Shown one piece after another: positions 10,261-20,760 of a stretch of DNA of 64,000 bases. The first letter of the stretch is position 1; each line of letters begins with the position of its first letter. Where the stretch lies: the NCBI GenBank assembly GCA_022494885.1, contig JAGVSM010003988.1:174972-238971 (forward strand), given 5' to 3'. The notes below the pieces were generated by a model, which made no database searches, was not told the origin of the DNA, and saw only the letters and a list, made by a program, of their open reading frames with translations. Both the position numbers and the translations under genes were made by a program. This DNA comes from Micrasema longulum. Its lineage: Eukaryota; Arthropoda; Insecta; Trichoptera; Brachycentridae.

Positions 10261-13200
10261 TCCTTCAAATTATTTAAAAAAAAAGTATTAATAAGGTTCG
10301 ATTAGTCGAATTCATTTTTTTTGCAATGATGAAGACAAACACTTGTAAATTGTACTTATAAAATACGATGTATATGCTTAATTGGATTTAGAAAATGGTT
10401 GGAGAACTAAAGAGGTTATTATACTTAAAATTAATGATCTTTTAAAGAATTTGATTATTTTGATTTGCATGAAACCATATTCCACTCGACATATTTATTG
10501 AAAAATTACTAAGTTACAAAATTAAACAAAAAAGTTATCTTATTCAGAATGTGTTATGTTTATTTCAAATGTGCCAAACATAAGACGTATAAAATCCCGT
10601 TCAAAACTTTATTTTATTTTGCATAAACGAATAATAAAACTCGCATGTTTTCTTTATTTGTGATATTTTGTTTGTTAGTATGATAATCGCCAAATGTGCG
10701 ATAGCTGAATACGAAAAAACATAACAGAGTTTACGACTTAATATGTTTTGGAGGGTGTAATGCCCTCGTCCCCTCCCGAAGAATTTTTCTCAACTTTTAT
10801 ATTAGCCCCGTTGTGTGCCGGTCTCCTCATTTTCTACCCCAAAGCCTCTTCTTTAGTCTTCTTCCATTAGCGGGCTCTTCCAGAAATTTCAAACCGCAGG
10901 TGCCTTCTGAATGTTTAATGTCCCCTCGAGGGAAGATGGGTGCGAAACGCACCCTCGGGGGTATGCGGACGCTAAAGGCTGAAAAATGGAATTGCTAAAA
11001 ACCGCGTAGCCTAATGAAAAAACTCAGCTTCTACGTCGTCATTCAGTTTTTTCTTCAAATTTCACTGGTTTTAAATTCACGCTTGTCTTAGTTTTTCGGA
11101 TTAAATATTACAATTGAAGATTATTTAAAGCTGTTTGTTTGAGTTTTTTTATCTCTATAATGACGTACTCGTATTTTTAGACTATATATGTATGTAATTA
11201 TAAAATTATCAATTTAAAACTTCCTCCTTGTGTTTTTGTTTATTTATAATATAATGTAATCAATGTTGGGCTTTGCAGTCGTCCAAACGTTGTATCAAAA
11301 TTCAGTAATAAATAATATCTCGTAATAAATCTAAATGAGGAATATTGAATAAAATTAATTTTATTCACCTTAAATGGATTAAAACCAGACTTGTCAATGC
11401 AGTACCCAATACTCGTTTTGTTTTTTTAATTAGTTGTAAATTGTTATTTTAGAGATATTTAACAAATTTGTTTGACCCGATGCTAGCAATTTATTTCGTT
11501 TAATGAATAAATAATTCACATTTGAATCAGTTTTTTGTATTATTTTGTAAGATAATTCCGAAAAGAAATAGCTTTTAAAATCATTCAAGTATATTTCTAG
11601 CAAAAACAGATACAATAAACTATTTGAATTTCGTATAATATAAAAATTACATTAAAAGCGTTCTGATATCGTATTCATGAAAAAACATTAAAGCTCATTT
11701 TTGATGACCATAATAAATTTGAAATTCAATCGCCCGCCAGTAATTTTACTACGAGAGTGATTTCGAAGTTCAATTACCCAGGGAAAAGATATTACGGTCT
11801 TATAAGTTACACCCGATCGCCGATAAAGCTGCCGTTTTTCACTTTTTAATGCGAGTTTCAGCGTAAAAGTAATCATCCGCTCCCCTAATTAAAAATGCTC
11901 TTAACAAACCGTAACGAAATTGCAAACCCACCCTTGAAGTAGTCTCGGTCCCCACAGATCTCACCCCCGTAATATCACAAGCCTTACCCCACGCGGTGGG
12001 GGAAAAATACATAAAAAATTAAATTGCGAGAGTCCGCTTTACCCCGCGGGTCTGGCTGCCTCGAACACCCAAATATTTTTTGGTCGGTTGCAATCCCTCG
12101 TATATTGTATGTACAATATACAGGCGCTTTCGTAAAACTTCGTTTAACTCGAAGTTGGCGTGCTTTTTTCGGAATGTTTGCATAGATACATTTGTGAAAA
12201 AAATATGCAAAGCATATGATTAAATTTTCTTTGTTCACCTTTCTGGCGTCCAGATATTTCATATTGATATAAAGTGGAATATTGACAAACAACTCCGTGT
12301 CAACAGAAAAAATCTCGTTTATTTAGATGCCTTCTTTCATATGAAAAGTTTTATAATACAATTCACATACATTTTTTCAAATACAAGAAATTGTAAGGAT
12401 ATTGAATTCAAATTTAACTTCAATAAACGAAACAGTACAACAATTAGTCTCCCGTTTTTTGCCGCATAAAAGAATATGTTATATCTTCATTGTATTATTT
12501 TCTAATGTAAATTTAATATATTTAAATGAATTCATTGAGACAATCACATTTATTCACACTAATTTATTGTCTATTTGTATTTCCAAAAAGGAATCCACGC
12601 TTTTGATATTACACTAGAAACACATAGATTTTTTATTCTAAGCATCCAAACGGCATTTAAAATTATTTCAACTCATCTTTTATGTTAAAATTAGTTAACA
12701 GGCGTAAATTTATCTAAACGAAAAATTCCTTATCCTTACTTTTTGCAACACATTCAATATTCATGACACGTATGAAGAAAATCGTTACTGTTTGCTTTTA
12801 AAAGTGAGTATTCTTAATATACAATGTTCAACAAAAAATAAACTATCTTGTGTACAAAAGCGCCACATTAATTCAAGCAGCGAAAAACGAGACACTGCAC
12901 TGAAGCAATCTGTTCTTACCCTGGGTCTTCTTTTTATTTGGTTTTATTTTGGATACAGGGATAGTGTTTTACTGCACTACCCCTCCCTGTGTTTGCCTCC
13001 CCTGGGAGTGGAGGTAGGCAGAAGGAAGGGAGGAAAGGAGGGAGAAATGCCACCCTCGACCGACACAAATTTGACATTACAAGTGCAAAAGTATGTTGGG
13101 AAAATGCTGAGAATCATAAAAACACCGTGGCACAATTTACAGAGGAAGATAGATTTCACTCAGGAAACATAATGTTTTATTTATATTATTATTTGTCTTT

Positions 13201-13980
13201 AGTGTTACACGCGTGCTTTTACAAAGAATAACGACGGAATGTATGTGTATCAATTTTTTTTAAAAACGTAAACCGACGATTAAATTCTAAAGATAGTTTA
13301 GTTGTAAAAAGCTTGACAGATGAAATCAAATTTAAATGTCCCGAAATAAACTTAAAGCTTTTACAATATTGTACTATGAGTGAAATTCTTTGAACGATTT
13401 ATTCACGAATATTTTTTTTATATTCTTTATAAAAATGTGTTAAGATACAGTATTTTAACTACGATGAGTCTTAAAATAAATAAAAAGTCGATATTGTTGA
13501 AACATAGTTAAGACTGAGAATTTAAAATCGTCAAGTCGCATCGCGTCTGTACTAATAAACTCGATTTTTTTAAACTTTCATAAAAAAAATCTGAGAAAAT
13601 GTTTAATAACATACACAATATTACATCAACTGCAAGTTTGCCACCACATATTTTTAAAACAAAATATACAGAGCTGTAAGTATATGAACTTTCAAAAATC
13701 TCTCTACTCGAACTTGATTTTTTATATGTAATGCGGATTAGACATATTTTTAAAAATAATGAAAACTTCCAAAAAAGATTATGAATATATTTTTTAATGC
13801 AATTTAATACATTTGGATTTTTCTTAGTGAGAGGGATTTGAGTAGGAAACTCTTTGATGATTTTCCGAATGTTTGAGTTTACTGTTTACCATATTGATGT
13901 ACCATATACATGTTTTCCAAATATTATTTTTTATGTTTCTGATCCTATATTTGTGGTGATATACTCATGTGTCTGTGTCA
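10261..13980. other. Gene-free stretch with two GC-richer islands
   Basis: The islands at about 10740-11010 and 11690-12120 contrast with the surrounding AT-rich DNA. The first includes CACCCTCGGGGGTATGCGG and a 61-codon frame (10813-10998). The second includes CCCCACGCGGTGGGG, a small hairpin at 11984-11999. Frames of 100-126 codons at 11984-12292 (minus) and 12792-13172 (plus) have no recognisable domains, overlap opposite-strand frames and are treated as chance. Island function, if any, would be regulatory. Confidence 0.5.
12100..12121. repeat. Perfect 22-bp palindrome
   Basis: GTATATTGTA and TACAATATAC are exact reverse complements separated by TG. No related copy was noticed. Confidence 0.7.
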
Positions 13981-13984
13981 ACTA

Positions 13985-14095
13985 ATTGCTCGTCCCATCT
14001 TAACACAGGACTTTTAGTCCCATAGAGTTGGGACTTATGTCTTAAACAATGTACAATAAACTTACAGATATAAATAAATAAATAAAATATACAAA
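13985..14095 (+). mobile_element. LINE 3' tail with simple-repeat end
   Basis: It reads ACACAGGACTTTTAGTCCCA, TAGAGTTGGGACTTATGTC, then AATAAA-rich DNA. It matches the tail at 3870-3925 over about 40 bases and the end of the LINE at 39400-39810. No reading frame precedes it, so the copy is 5' truncated to its tail, as is usual for LINEs. Confidence 0.6.
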
Positions 14096-14816
14096 TGTAT
14101 GTACATAATAAATTGAATAATGGAAATAAGTTTTCTTAAATATTCGGCTGAACACAAATTGAGGAGACTACTTTGAAAATCGGGGGAGAGACGAATGAAA
14201 TAGAACCCTCTTTTCTAAAGATTGACGGTAGCGGAAGCTTTAATTAAAAAAGCATATCTAATATCATCTTTATTTTTACATTTGTGTTTTTTCGTTGCTT
14301 TCGTGTGTCCCTCCAAATATTCATGATTCCGTGTTGCAGTAAAATTGTTTTAAATTTCAAAGTAATTACAAGTTATGTCACTTTTGGGATCCCCGACAAG
14401 ATCGTGCACAGAACGTTTAGTGAAAATAGCGTGCATTTATTAATTTATTGTTTTCAAGGTGGTGGACGAATTCATATTTATTAAAAATCTATGTAACTTT
14501 ACAGGAGATTAATGACATTAAATAATGATAACTGCAAACTGTTTTCTCATAAAACGCAAAAAATATGATTGAAAAATTGTTTTAATACATTGATAGTTGA
14601 ATTATAACAATTGTTATATTCCCCTAATGTTTAAGAATTTCAACGTTATTCCCGGCATGTGAAAATACCCTTTTATTAACTTTTAAAAGAGTAAGACTTT
14701 TTTTTGTTAAAGAGAAAATATAACGACATAATAAATAATAAGCGAGTTTACACCAGTATAGTTACCAGATGATTTCTAGTTTATATTTGAAGCACTAACT
14801 TTGTGGTTATTCATTA
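14096..14816. other. AT-rich spacer
   Basis: A 66-codon frame at 14284-14484 has no recognisable family. Nothing else was seen. Confidence 0.5.
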
Positions 14817-15164
14817 TAATAAAATAAATAAAACAACTTTGTTTTTAACCTCTGATTTTTATTTTCCACCGACCGGTTTCAAAGCAATAAAAAAACAATA
14901 ATTAATAACCAAACAATCAATATTTCTTTATGTCCTCTCCCGTCTAACTTCAAAAATAATGATATTAAATTACCACCCGTGTAAGGAAAAAACGACTTGA
15001 TTTATTGGGTCCACCTGTAGTATTTAGTGAACATGATAAAAATAAAAAAGGAATCAATTCATTAGTTACGTAAACCTTGACGAAGAAGCTTGTTTGCTTT
15101 GAAACCGGTCGGTGGAAAACAAAAATTAGTGGTTAAAAACACAGTTGTTTTATTTATTTTATTA
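14817..15164. mobile_element. Penelope-like terminal repeats in inverted arrangement
   Basis: The left arm (14817-14886) and the right arm (15096-15164) are inverted copies. Both contain, in the reading direction, GCTTTGAAACCGGTCGGTGG, then an A-rich AAAACAAAAAT stretch, GGTTAAAAAC, and GTTGTTTTATTTATTTTATT. The GAAACCGGTC box followed by GGTTAAAAA is what I know from arthropod Penelope-like element ends, where the box is part of a minimal hammerhead ribozyme. The right arm retains the upstream half of that motif and the left arm does not. The interior of about 210 bases has no coding frame. Another single copy of the box is at 21174-21183. Confidence 0.55.
15075..15115 (+). ncRNA. Hammerhead-ribozyme-like motif
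   Basis: In order it shows ACC (5' side of stem I), TTGACGA (hammerhead core CUGANGA with C to T, or with an extra T), stem II AAGC-TTGTTT-GCTT, then GAAA, then CCGG as an extremely short stem III, then TC as the cleavage dinucleotide, and GGT, which can pair with the ACC to form stem I. All the pieces are in type I order. The defect at the first core base suggests a weak or dead copy. Minimal stem III hammerheads are known from Penelope-like retroelements. No folding program was run. Confidence 0.5.
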
Positions 15165-15267
15165 CATATTTATTAACTCTAAGAAACTTTAACACATTGC
15201 ATAATTACGTTGACTGCTTATTTACGTTTTAAACATGCTTAATTTACTACTGAAGTTTAAATTCAAG

Positions 15268-15442
15268 AGAGAGAAAACATTTTTGAGAAGGAAATATGGA
15301 AGTCTAGGCATTTAAAGGGCTTATGACCTGTCATTGGCTGGTTCAAGTGGTAATGTAGCCACTTAAGCCGGCCAACGACAGATCATAAGCCCTGTAAATG
15401 CCTAGACTTCCATATTCCCTTCTTAAAAATGTTTTCCCACTC
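15268..15442. repeat. Near-perfect 175-bp palindrome built from element family X
   Basis: The left arm (15268-15350) contains GGAAATATGGAAGTCTAGGC, ATTTAAAGGGCTTATGACCTG and TCATTGGCTGG. The right arm is its reverse complement with few mismatches, and the centre is about 7 bases between AAGTGG and CCACTT. Each arm carries the stop codon and adjoining 3' sequence of the unrecognised element family X (see 15383-15646), so two 3' ends meet tail to tail. The arms are too similar for an old duplication. Confidence 0.8.
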
Positions 15443-15646
15443 TGTTGAAATAAATTTAAATATGAATAACTCCTTAGGGAAGAAATCCAGCCAGTCTGCA
15501 AGCATTTGGACATACTCAAATATTCTTGTATTATTAAAGTAATTAGGATATAAATAGTTATTTTTTATTAATATAGAATTGTCCGCTTTGTAGTCTAACA
15601 GTATGTGCATGTGCCTACGACACTTGATCACCGGCAGGGATGACAC
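15383..15646 (-). pseudogene. Unrecognised mobile-element protein C-terminus (family X, copy 1)
   Basis: The open frame ends IFEYVQMLADWLDFFP, later ISTEWENIFKKGIWKSRHLQ-GL, and stops at 15383. Related C-termini occur in two other places: 17740-18220 (FEFVQIVVDKHQISLPSD, then TDSEMKNLF) and 40235-40390 (FEFVQMYKRLGFTP, a one-base shift, then TTEMESILERGIQRSRQLK). Nucleotide similarity continues past the stop into shared 3' sequence (GTCATTGGCTGGTTTAAGTG). Conservation of amino-acid pattern across copies shows this was a real protein of a repeated element. I do not recognise the protein; a DNA transposase or a LINE product are both possible. Confidence 0.5.
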
Positions 15647-16139
15647 GAAAATAATAGATATAAATTTATTTCAAATCAAATTACAGGACCACTATGCAAA
15701 GAAAACTGGATTAGATTTTTGAAAAAAAAGTCTTTTTTTTATTACATAAATTTTAATTATATTCGTACTTATAATTCACTGTAAGTTCCACTCCAAACAC
15801 AAAAGGTTGTTTTGTTTTTGGCGAGTAAAAACATAAAATAAAAAACGTAATATTATACCTATGTATATACAAATCTACTTCCATTGCCCATAAAGACAAT
15901 AAGTAAGTACTACCATTATAAAATTGCTATTAAGTAATGGATAATGGAGGTAAGTTGCGTACGGATTGATGAGTGGATCATGTTGAATTGGAAGAAAAGC
16001 GTTTTTGTTTTTAAGTTTTCCATGATTTTATTACCAACAATATTTTGAGTTTGTCCATATTTTTGTAGACAAGGACTTGATTCAACTCCCTGAGGAGCTG
16101 TTGATATTAAGATATTACAACAGAGATAAAGAACATTTA

Positions 16140-16290
16140 AAATAAGGTAATATAGAAGCCTAGACATCTACAGGGCTTATGACCTGTCATTGACTGGTTT
16201 AAGTAGCCACTTTACACACTGTGTAACATTCACCATTCTGCCCATATTTGAAAATCTTTATTCCTTTAATTCTTCCATCTGTTGATGTTT
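16140..16290 (+). mobile_element. Family X 3' end, opposite orientation
   Basis: It reads TAGAAGCCTAGACATCTACAGGG, then CTTATGACCTGTCATTGACT and GGTTTAAGTAGCCACTTTAC, followed by ACACTGTGTAACATTCACC and CCATATTTGAAAATC. It matches, reversed, the sequence at 40080-40250. The sequence beyond the stop is therefore conserved for at least 150 bases in this family, giving a long 3' untranslated or terminal region. Confidence 0.55.
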
Positions 16291-16424
16291 GTGAAGTTTA
16301 AGAGCTGAAACCTTTATTTATGCGGGGATCAATTATTACCGCATCATCGACATACTCTAGGTCGCAGAGTTTGAAATGTAATAAAATGTAAAATATAAAA
16401 AAAAAAAAAATAAATTCAGTATTT

Positions 16425-16510
16425 AAACCGGCACCTGAAGCGTAAATTGATTATATTGCCTCCATTAAAAAATATATCGAGATAAACTGCGATCAGTGAA
16501 AAAAATAATC
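16425..16510 (+). mobile_element. SINE family A body fragment
   Basis: CCGGCACCTGAAGCGTAAAT, then TGATTATATTGCCTCCATT and ATCGAGATAAACTGCGATC match the body of family A (consensus GGCACCTGAAGCGTAAGACT-GATCACC, GATCGAGATACACTGCGAT). The head is missing. Confidence 0.6.
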
Positions 16511-17139
16511 CAGTGCTTGGTGCAAAATTAGGTTTTTAGGAAAAATAATGAAGATGACAAATAATAATTCTATATCAATCGTTCACGTGAATTTTCCCCC
16601 GCAAAATATTATAGAGATATTTAAATAGCGCATATTATAGCTATCGATTTTTCTGCCATTAGAATGCCTTCGCGTCGTCTTTTCCATTTAAAAAGCGAAA
16701 GAAATGTTTATCCACCCTTCCCACCCCTAGGAGAATTTTTCCTCCCGCATTGCTCGCTGTACAGCTCGCTTGACGGATTTTAATAGCGAGGGGGGAGGGA
16801 GGAAGACGGGATCGAGATTACAGAAATGAGGGATGAAAGAAATATAACTTAAGACGGGGATGTTTTACACATGGGTTTTGCATGTGTGTGTGGGTGTGTG
16901 AGGGTAATGTGTTCGCATTTTCTTGCTCTTTTTGAAGAAATGAGGTAGGCATATGCTCGTTAATTCTGACGTCTCACGCCTGTCATGCTGATAATGCAAA
17001 TCTGCTCATGTACACACGAAATTGTATACATATTACGTCATCATTTGTAACGTAAAAGCAAAAATTACAATATTTCGTCTTGCGTAATTTATTCATTAAT
17101 TTCGCGGTTCTTGCAATGTACAGATGTTCATTGTTTCAG
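16511..17139. other. Spacer with a GC-richer island at 16650-16850
   Basis: The island includes ATTGCTCGCTGTACAGCTCG and a purine-rich AGCGAGGGGGGAGGGAGG. A short TG-rich run lies at 16880-16905. No coding pattern was recognised. Confidence 0.5.
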
Positions 17140-17610
17140 GTCCCGACTAGCTAGAAACTACCTGTGTTTAGGCAAGATCTTTTCTCTTACATTTGTTCTT
17201 CATTGTATTGAATGTATTGCTCCTATTTCTTATATTTCTTACTAAAATTGAGTGAATTTCTAGAAAACATAACTCAATTATCATTTCAATTATGCTTTTA
17301 TACATATATTCTTTTTCTGTTGATTTTAATGATACCACTATTTTGTATATTTGATTATGTGTGATTCTTAATTTGTATAATTTATTATTGTATTCTTTGG
17401 AATTTGATTATTTATAACATTTACCTTTTTTTCTAGATTGTGATTCTATGTCATTATAATTTGATCTAATTTATTTTACTATCTATTTTTATTGTTATTT
17501 ATTGTAGCTTGACACGGGCATAGCCTAAAAAGCCTTAATAAGTTAATAAATATATAATTTTGTAATTTTGAATGAATAAATGAATAAAATAAATAAATAA
17601 ATAAATTGTA
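17140..17610 (+). mobile_element. Probable LINE 3' untranslated tail
   Basis: The AT-rich sequence ends GACACGGGCATAGCCTAAAA, AGCCTTAATAAGTTAATAAA, then a run of TAAA/AATA units to about 17610. A short GC-containing phrase of the form GGGC-x-AGCCTAA-AGCCTT, then AATAAATAAATA, is typical of insect CR1/Jockey-group 3' ends as I remember them. No coding frame remains upstream. Confidence is limited because no second copy lies in the window. Confidence 0.4.
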
Positions 17611-17739
17611 ATAATATTAAAATAATCAAAATAAATACTAATAATGATAAAAATAAAATACACCGAGATGTAATTAAAACAGACAAAATATTATGTAAAA
17701 GGAAAAATATTAAAAAAAAAAAAATATGCATGTTCAAAC

Positions 17740-18220
17740 ATAGACAAAATGGTAAATGTTACACAGTACTTAAAGTGGCTACTTAAACCAACCAATGACA
17801 GGTCATAAGCCTTGTCAATGCTCAGACTTGCGTATTCTCTTCTCAAAAAAGGTTCTTCATCTCTGAGTCTGTAAATTTTAATAAATCGCTAGGAAGTGAA
17901 ATCTGGTGCTTGTCAACAACGATTTGAACAAACTCAAAACATTGTTTCTTTTTCAATATTTTTGTCTCATATTAAATTGTTGTAAATTATGCTGTGGACA
18001 GTTATAAAATATTACTAAGTAGTCTTTTTTTGTTCTGTGTGTGCCTATGTGAGTGTTGGTAGTAATTTGTTAATGTTCCATTAAATAAATAATATAAATT
18101 AGATTGACCTTGTAACGTGTCACATAAATGTGCTAGATAAGTTTTTGCGACCGGTAGATTAATAAAAAACGCCTTTGTTAATAAAGAATGCACGTATACA
18201 AATGATATTGTTTTCAAGGT
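17740..18220 (-). pseudogene. Family X protein remnant, copy 2
   Basis: On the minus strand an upstream frame (18217-18002) reads LPVAKTYLAHLCDTLQGQSN and then LYYLFNGTLTNYYQHSHRH. After a break, a second frame (about 17943-17850) reads FEFVQIVVDKHQISLPSD, then TDSEMKNLF and a stop caused by a frame shift. Remnants of KGL-stop and the family 3' end (GACCTGTCATTGGTTGGTTT) follow near 17795-17765. This is the longest copy and shows part of the protein preceding the conserved C-terminus. A related nucleotide patch is at about 45240-45310. The function is unknown. Confidence 0.5.
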
Positions 18221-18339
18221 AAATGTTTACAAAAAAAAACTATTTATAAATCTTAGAAACCTAGATAAAACACATTGTGTGTGTACAAATTTTGTGAATT
18301 AAAAAAAAAAAAATCGTTGTTTAATTCACCAAGGCAATA

Positions 18340-18440
18340 AATCCACCTTGTGGTGTAATGGTTGGCGTGATCGCTACCGTGCTTGAGGTCCAGGTTCTGT
18401 TTCTAAGAAAGTCGTCATGAAATATTTACTAAAAAAGTCG
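18340..18440 (+). mobile_element. SINE family A head fragment
   Basis: CCACCTTGTGGTGTAATGGT followed by TGGCGTGATCGCTACCGTGC and TTGAGGTCCAGGTTCTGTTT is the tRNA-like block. GTCATGAAATATTTA is the start of the family A body. The 5' extension is absent. Confidence 0.6.
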
Positions 18441-19459
18441 TTCTAAATTCCATGAAACGTGTTTTTTTTCATGTACGTAATCATGTTTTTGTATTTTCAC
18501 TACAGTAACTTTTCTATGTATTATAATCATTTGTTTTACGTATTCCTTTCATTTTAAAAAGCATTTTTATTTTCTAAATTGTGTTACTGTAGTAACTATT
18601 TAATAATAAGTAATCATTTGTGTAGTTGTTGGTAAATTTTCTACCTAAAAGATTATTGAATAAATAAACCGAAGTATTAAAGCACTCTATTCTTTATTTC
18701 TGGAAACAAATTTTACCTTGCAGTGTTAATAATACAAATAGAAAAATAAATCGACTATGAAATCGAAAAAGTCCCCCCTGCAATCGTAACAAAAGTTCCT
18801 GAAAATACTGAAATACAAGGCGTCCGGCGCTGAAAATCCCCGATTACTTTTTATCCTTTAAACTCCTGAAAAATCAAGATTTTTGCTGAGTTCGTAATCT
18901 CGTTCCTTCCGGATTTTAATTAAAGCAAACAATTAAATCTGTTGGGCGGAAAAAAGTAAGATTAACATTTGTAATTCGGAAGGGAGGGTGTCGATTTAAT
19001 TACGGGCCCTTAATTCTTAATGCCCGTTTTTATTGTTTGAATTGTAGATTTAAGACGAATTTTTATGGGGATTTAGAAGAAAAGAAAGATTAGCTTCTTG
19101 CGGATTAAATAATTAATTTAATGGAAACTTTGATTTCCAAGTGCGTTCTAAAAAAGTTGTAACCTAGGTCGAGCATTAAAATTGCTTAAAAGAGGGCACT
19201 CATTTTATTTTACATGATTTTTAATGTTATAATTTGTTAACCAATTATATTGAAGTAAACCAGAATTATAAACTAAACTATTTTGTGTATTTGCATGTAG
19301 GTCTAAACATTTTTTTCTCGTGTTTCAACGTTCTAGATTTGAATTTATATTTCTCAAAAAATTTTAGTTTTTAATAATGATGAATATTGTTTTGAATTTG
19401 AAAATTTATTAAATTTTTAAAAATATCTAAATACTTTATAAAAAAAAAGTTGTACAAAA
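18441..19459. other. Gene-free stretch with island at 18770-19020
   Basis: The island is more balanced in composition (CAAGGCGTCCGGCGCTGAAA; GTCGATTTAATTACGGGCCC) than its flanks. No reading frame of interest was found. Confidence 0.5.
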
Positions 19460-19790
19460 TTAGTTTGACAGTCCTCCTTACTAAGGAAACCTGTTCTAAG
19501 GAGAACTGAACCATACATAGTTAATTTTTATTATTTTATGTATTCCACACGTTATTCAAAAATATTTTTTAATTTCTTCGATCCTAATTTTTTTTTAGCC
19601 AGATATTGATTTCTCCTTTGAAATATTGTTTCTTATTAATGAATTTTGTTAGCTTTATTTTATGTGGTAGCATGTTAAACAATTTTACAAAAAAAATATC
19701 CTTGTACCTTTGTTCAAATGTTGTTTTAAAGGAAAGAGCCACGATATTATTTCTCGCTCTTTTTATATATTCAAGTTCTTGAGCAGGGAA
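19460..19790 (-). pseudogene. LINE reverse-transcriptase polyprotein C-terminus
   Basis: An open minus-strand frame without ATG (about 19790-19603) reads ELEYIKRARNNIVALSFKTT, FEQRYKDIFFVKLFNMLPHK, IKLTKFINKKQYFKGEINIW, LKKN and a stop. The LFNMLP-HKIK pattern followed by a helix and -x-x-W-L near the stop is the typical ending of Jockey/CR1-group LINE proteins. The 3' sequence contains a stem-like block (CCTTAGAACAGG, CCTTAGTAAGG) at 19467-19512, with a likely relative at 38922-38965. The upstream part is cut by the SINE that starts near 19800. Family assignment is from the motif. Confidence 0.6.
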
Positions 19791-19804
19791 AAATTGTCAT
19801 CGTT

Positions 19805-20135
19805 GTTTCTTTTTATACACCTATTGATGCATATGGCACTGAATTGGTAAACCAAATGCAACGTGTTTCAATCATCTGATAGACAATAAAATAAACAATT
19901 AGGTATTGCAGTTTAAACAATCTTTGAAATTCTACTGAGCTAGGAATTGAATTTGGGACCTTAAAAAATGGCAGACAAATGCACTAGCTACTACACTACA
20001 AGCCGAGCTATTCTTTACTCGATTTCCTTATTCAGGATTTTTTACCTGAGAGCAATCATCGACTCAAAAACGCTCGTCTGTTTCACGCAAAAAACTGAAT
20101 TCTCCATCCGCCCGGACAAAGGCAAACTTTATAAA
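19805..20135 (-). mobile_element. Composite SINE family A, near full length
   Basis: On the minus strand: 5' extension (20135 to 20025, CGGGCGGATGGAGAATTCAG, TCCTGAATAAGGAAATCGAG), tRNA-like block (20020-19940, GTAGTGTAGTAGCTAGTGCA, then GTCCCAAATTCAATTCCTAG) and a body that ends CAGTGCCATATGCATCA at 19810. The middle of the body is diverged. It abuts the LINE fragment ending near 19790. Confidence 0.65.
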
Positions 20136-20239
20136 TAAAAGAATCATTTAACATTTGCTTTGCTATTCATTTATTCATACATTCATGGTGCTTTCTACAT
20201 TTTTAAATACAGTCATAAGTGATAAAAATACAAAAACAT

Positions 20240-20348
20240 AACAATAAATTCAAATTCATTTGAATTACTCATTGCATTTGAACTTTATTTCGAATGAATT
20301 TAGTAATCGAATGCATTTAATTATTTTTATTCGAATGAACCATCTCTA
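20240..20348. mobile_element. Possible hAT-like transposon end
   Basis: Read inward on the minus strand from 20348, the sequence is TAGAGATGGTTCATTCGAAT followed by AAATGCATTCGATTACTAAA and further ATTCGAAT-like units. TAGAGATG plus clustered ATTCGAAT subterminal repeats is a pattern I associate with hAT ends and resembles the ends at 56777 and 58316. No matching opposite end was found nearby. Confidence 0.35.
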
Positions 20349-20611
20349 CATGAATGATACGTGAGTGATCAATTTTATTTTATATGAGTAACGAAAAATA
20401 AAACAATAAACTAAATAGTATAAAAGTGTATATGAGTTAAATCAATGTTTATTTTCATCGCAATTAGCCTTCAGTAGGCAAGTATGCTAGGGCTGATCCT
20501 GTCACAGATACACTACTAACTCCCTACAGTACGCAAATTGGATAACTTCACACATTTAAAACACATTGGTTTGGTCGCGCGATTAATAAGCACATTTTTC
20601 TAATTAAGCAA

Positions 20612-20760
20612 TAATTCCCGCCCATCGCCCCCGACACGACAGGATGGAAGCTACACATACACTGTCACGTGGGCGGAGGACGTGACGTCACACGATTTAG
20701 GCGGGAATTAAAACCATCAATGGCGGACACTGGATGTGTTAATTGGACCAATGATACTAC
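20612..20760. promoter_or_regulatory. Promoter-like motif cluster (E2F-, E-box-, CRE-, YY1-, CCAAT-like)
   Basis: Within 150 bases lie TAATTCCCGCC (20612-20622) and its exact inverse GGCGGGAATTA (20700-20710), both E2F-type cores. CACGTG (20666-20671) is an E box, and GTGACGTCAC (20682-20691) is a perfect CRE palindrome. CAATGGCGGAC (about 20717) is YY1-like and GGACCAATGA (about 20739) is a CCAAT box. The stretch is strikingly GC- and CpG-rich for this window. An ATG at 20719 opens only 22 codons. It may drive a transcript in either direction, or be the promoter of a transposon. No gene was found on either side. Confidence 0.4.

Noticed and set aside
12792..13172. 126-codon open frame on the plus strand
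   Set aside because: No recognisable domain, overlaps minus and shifted plus frames over a low-complexity purine stretch, and composition follows the DNA rather than a protein.
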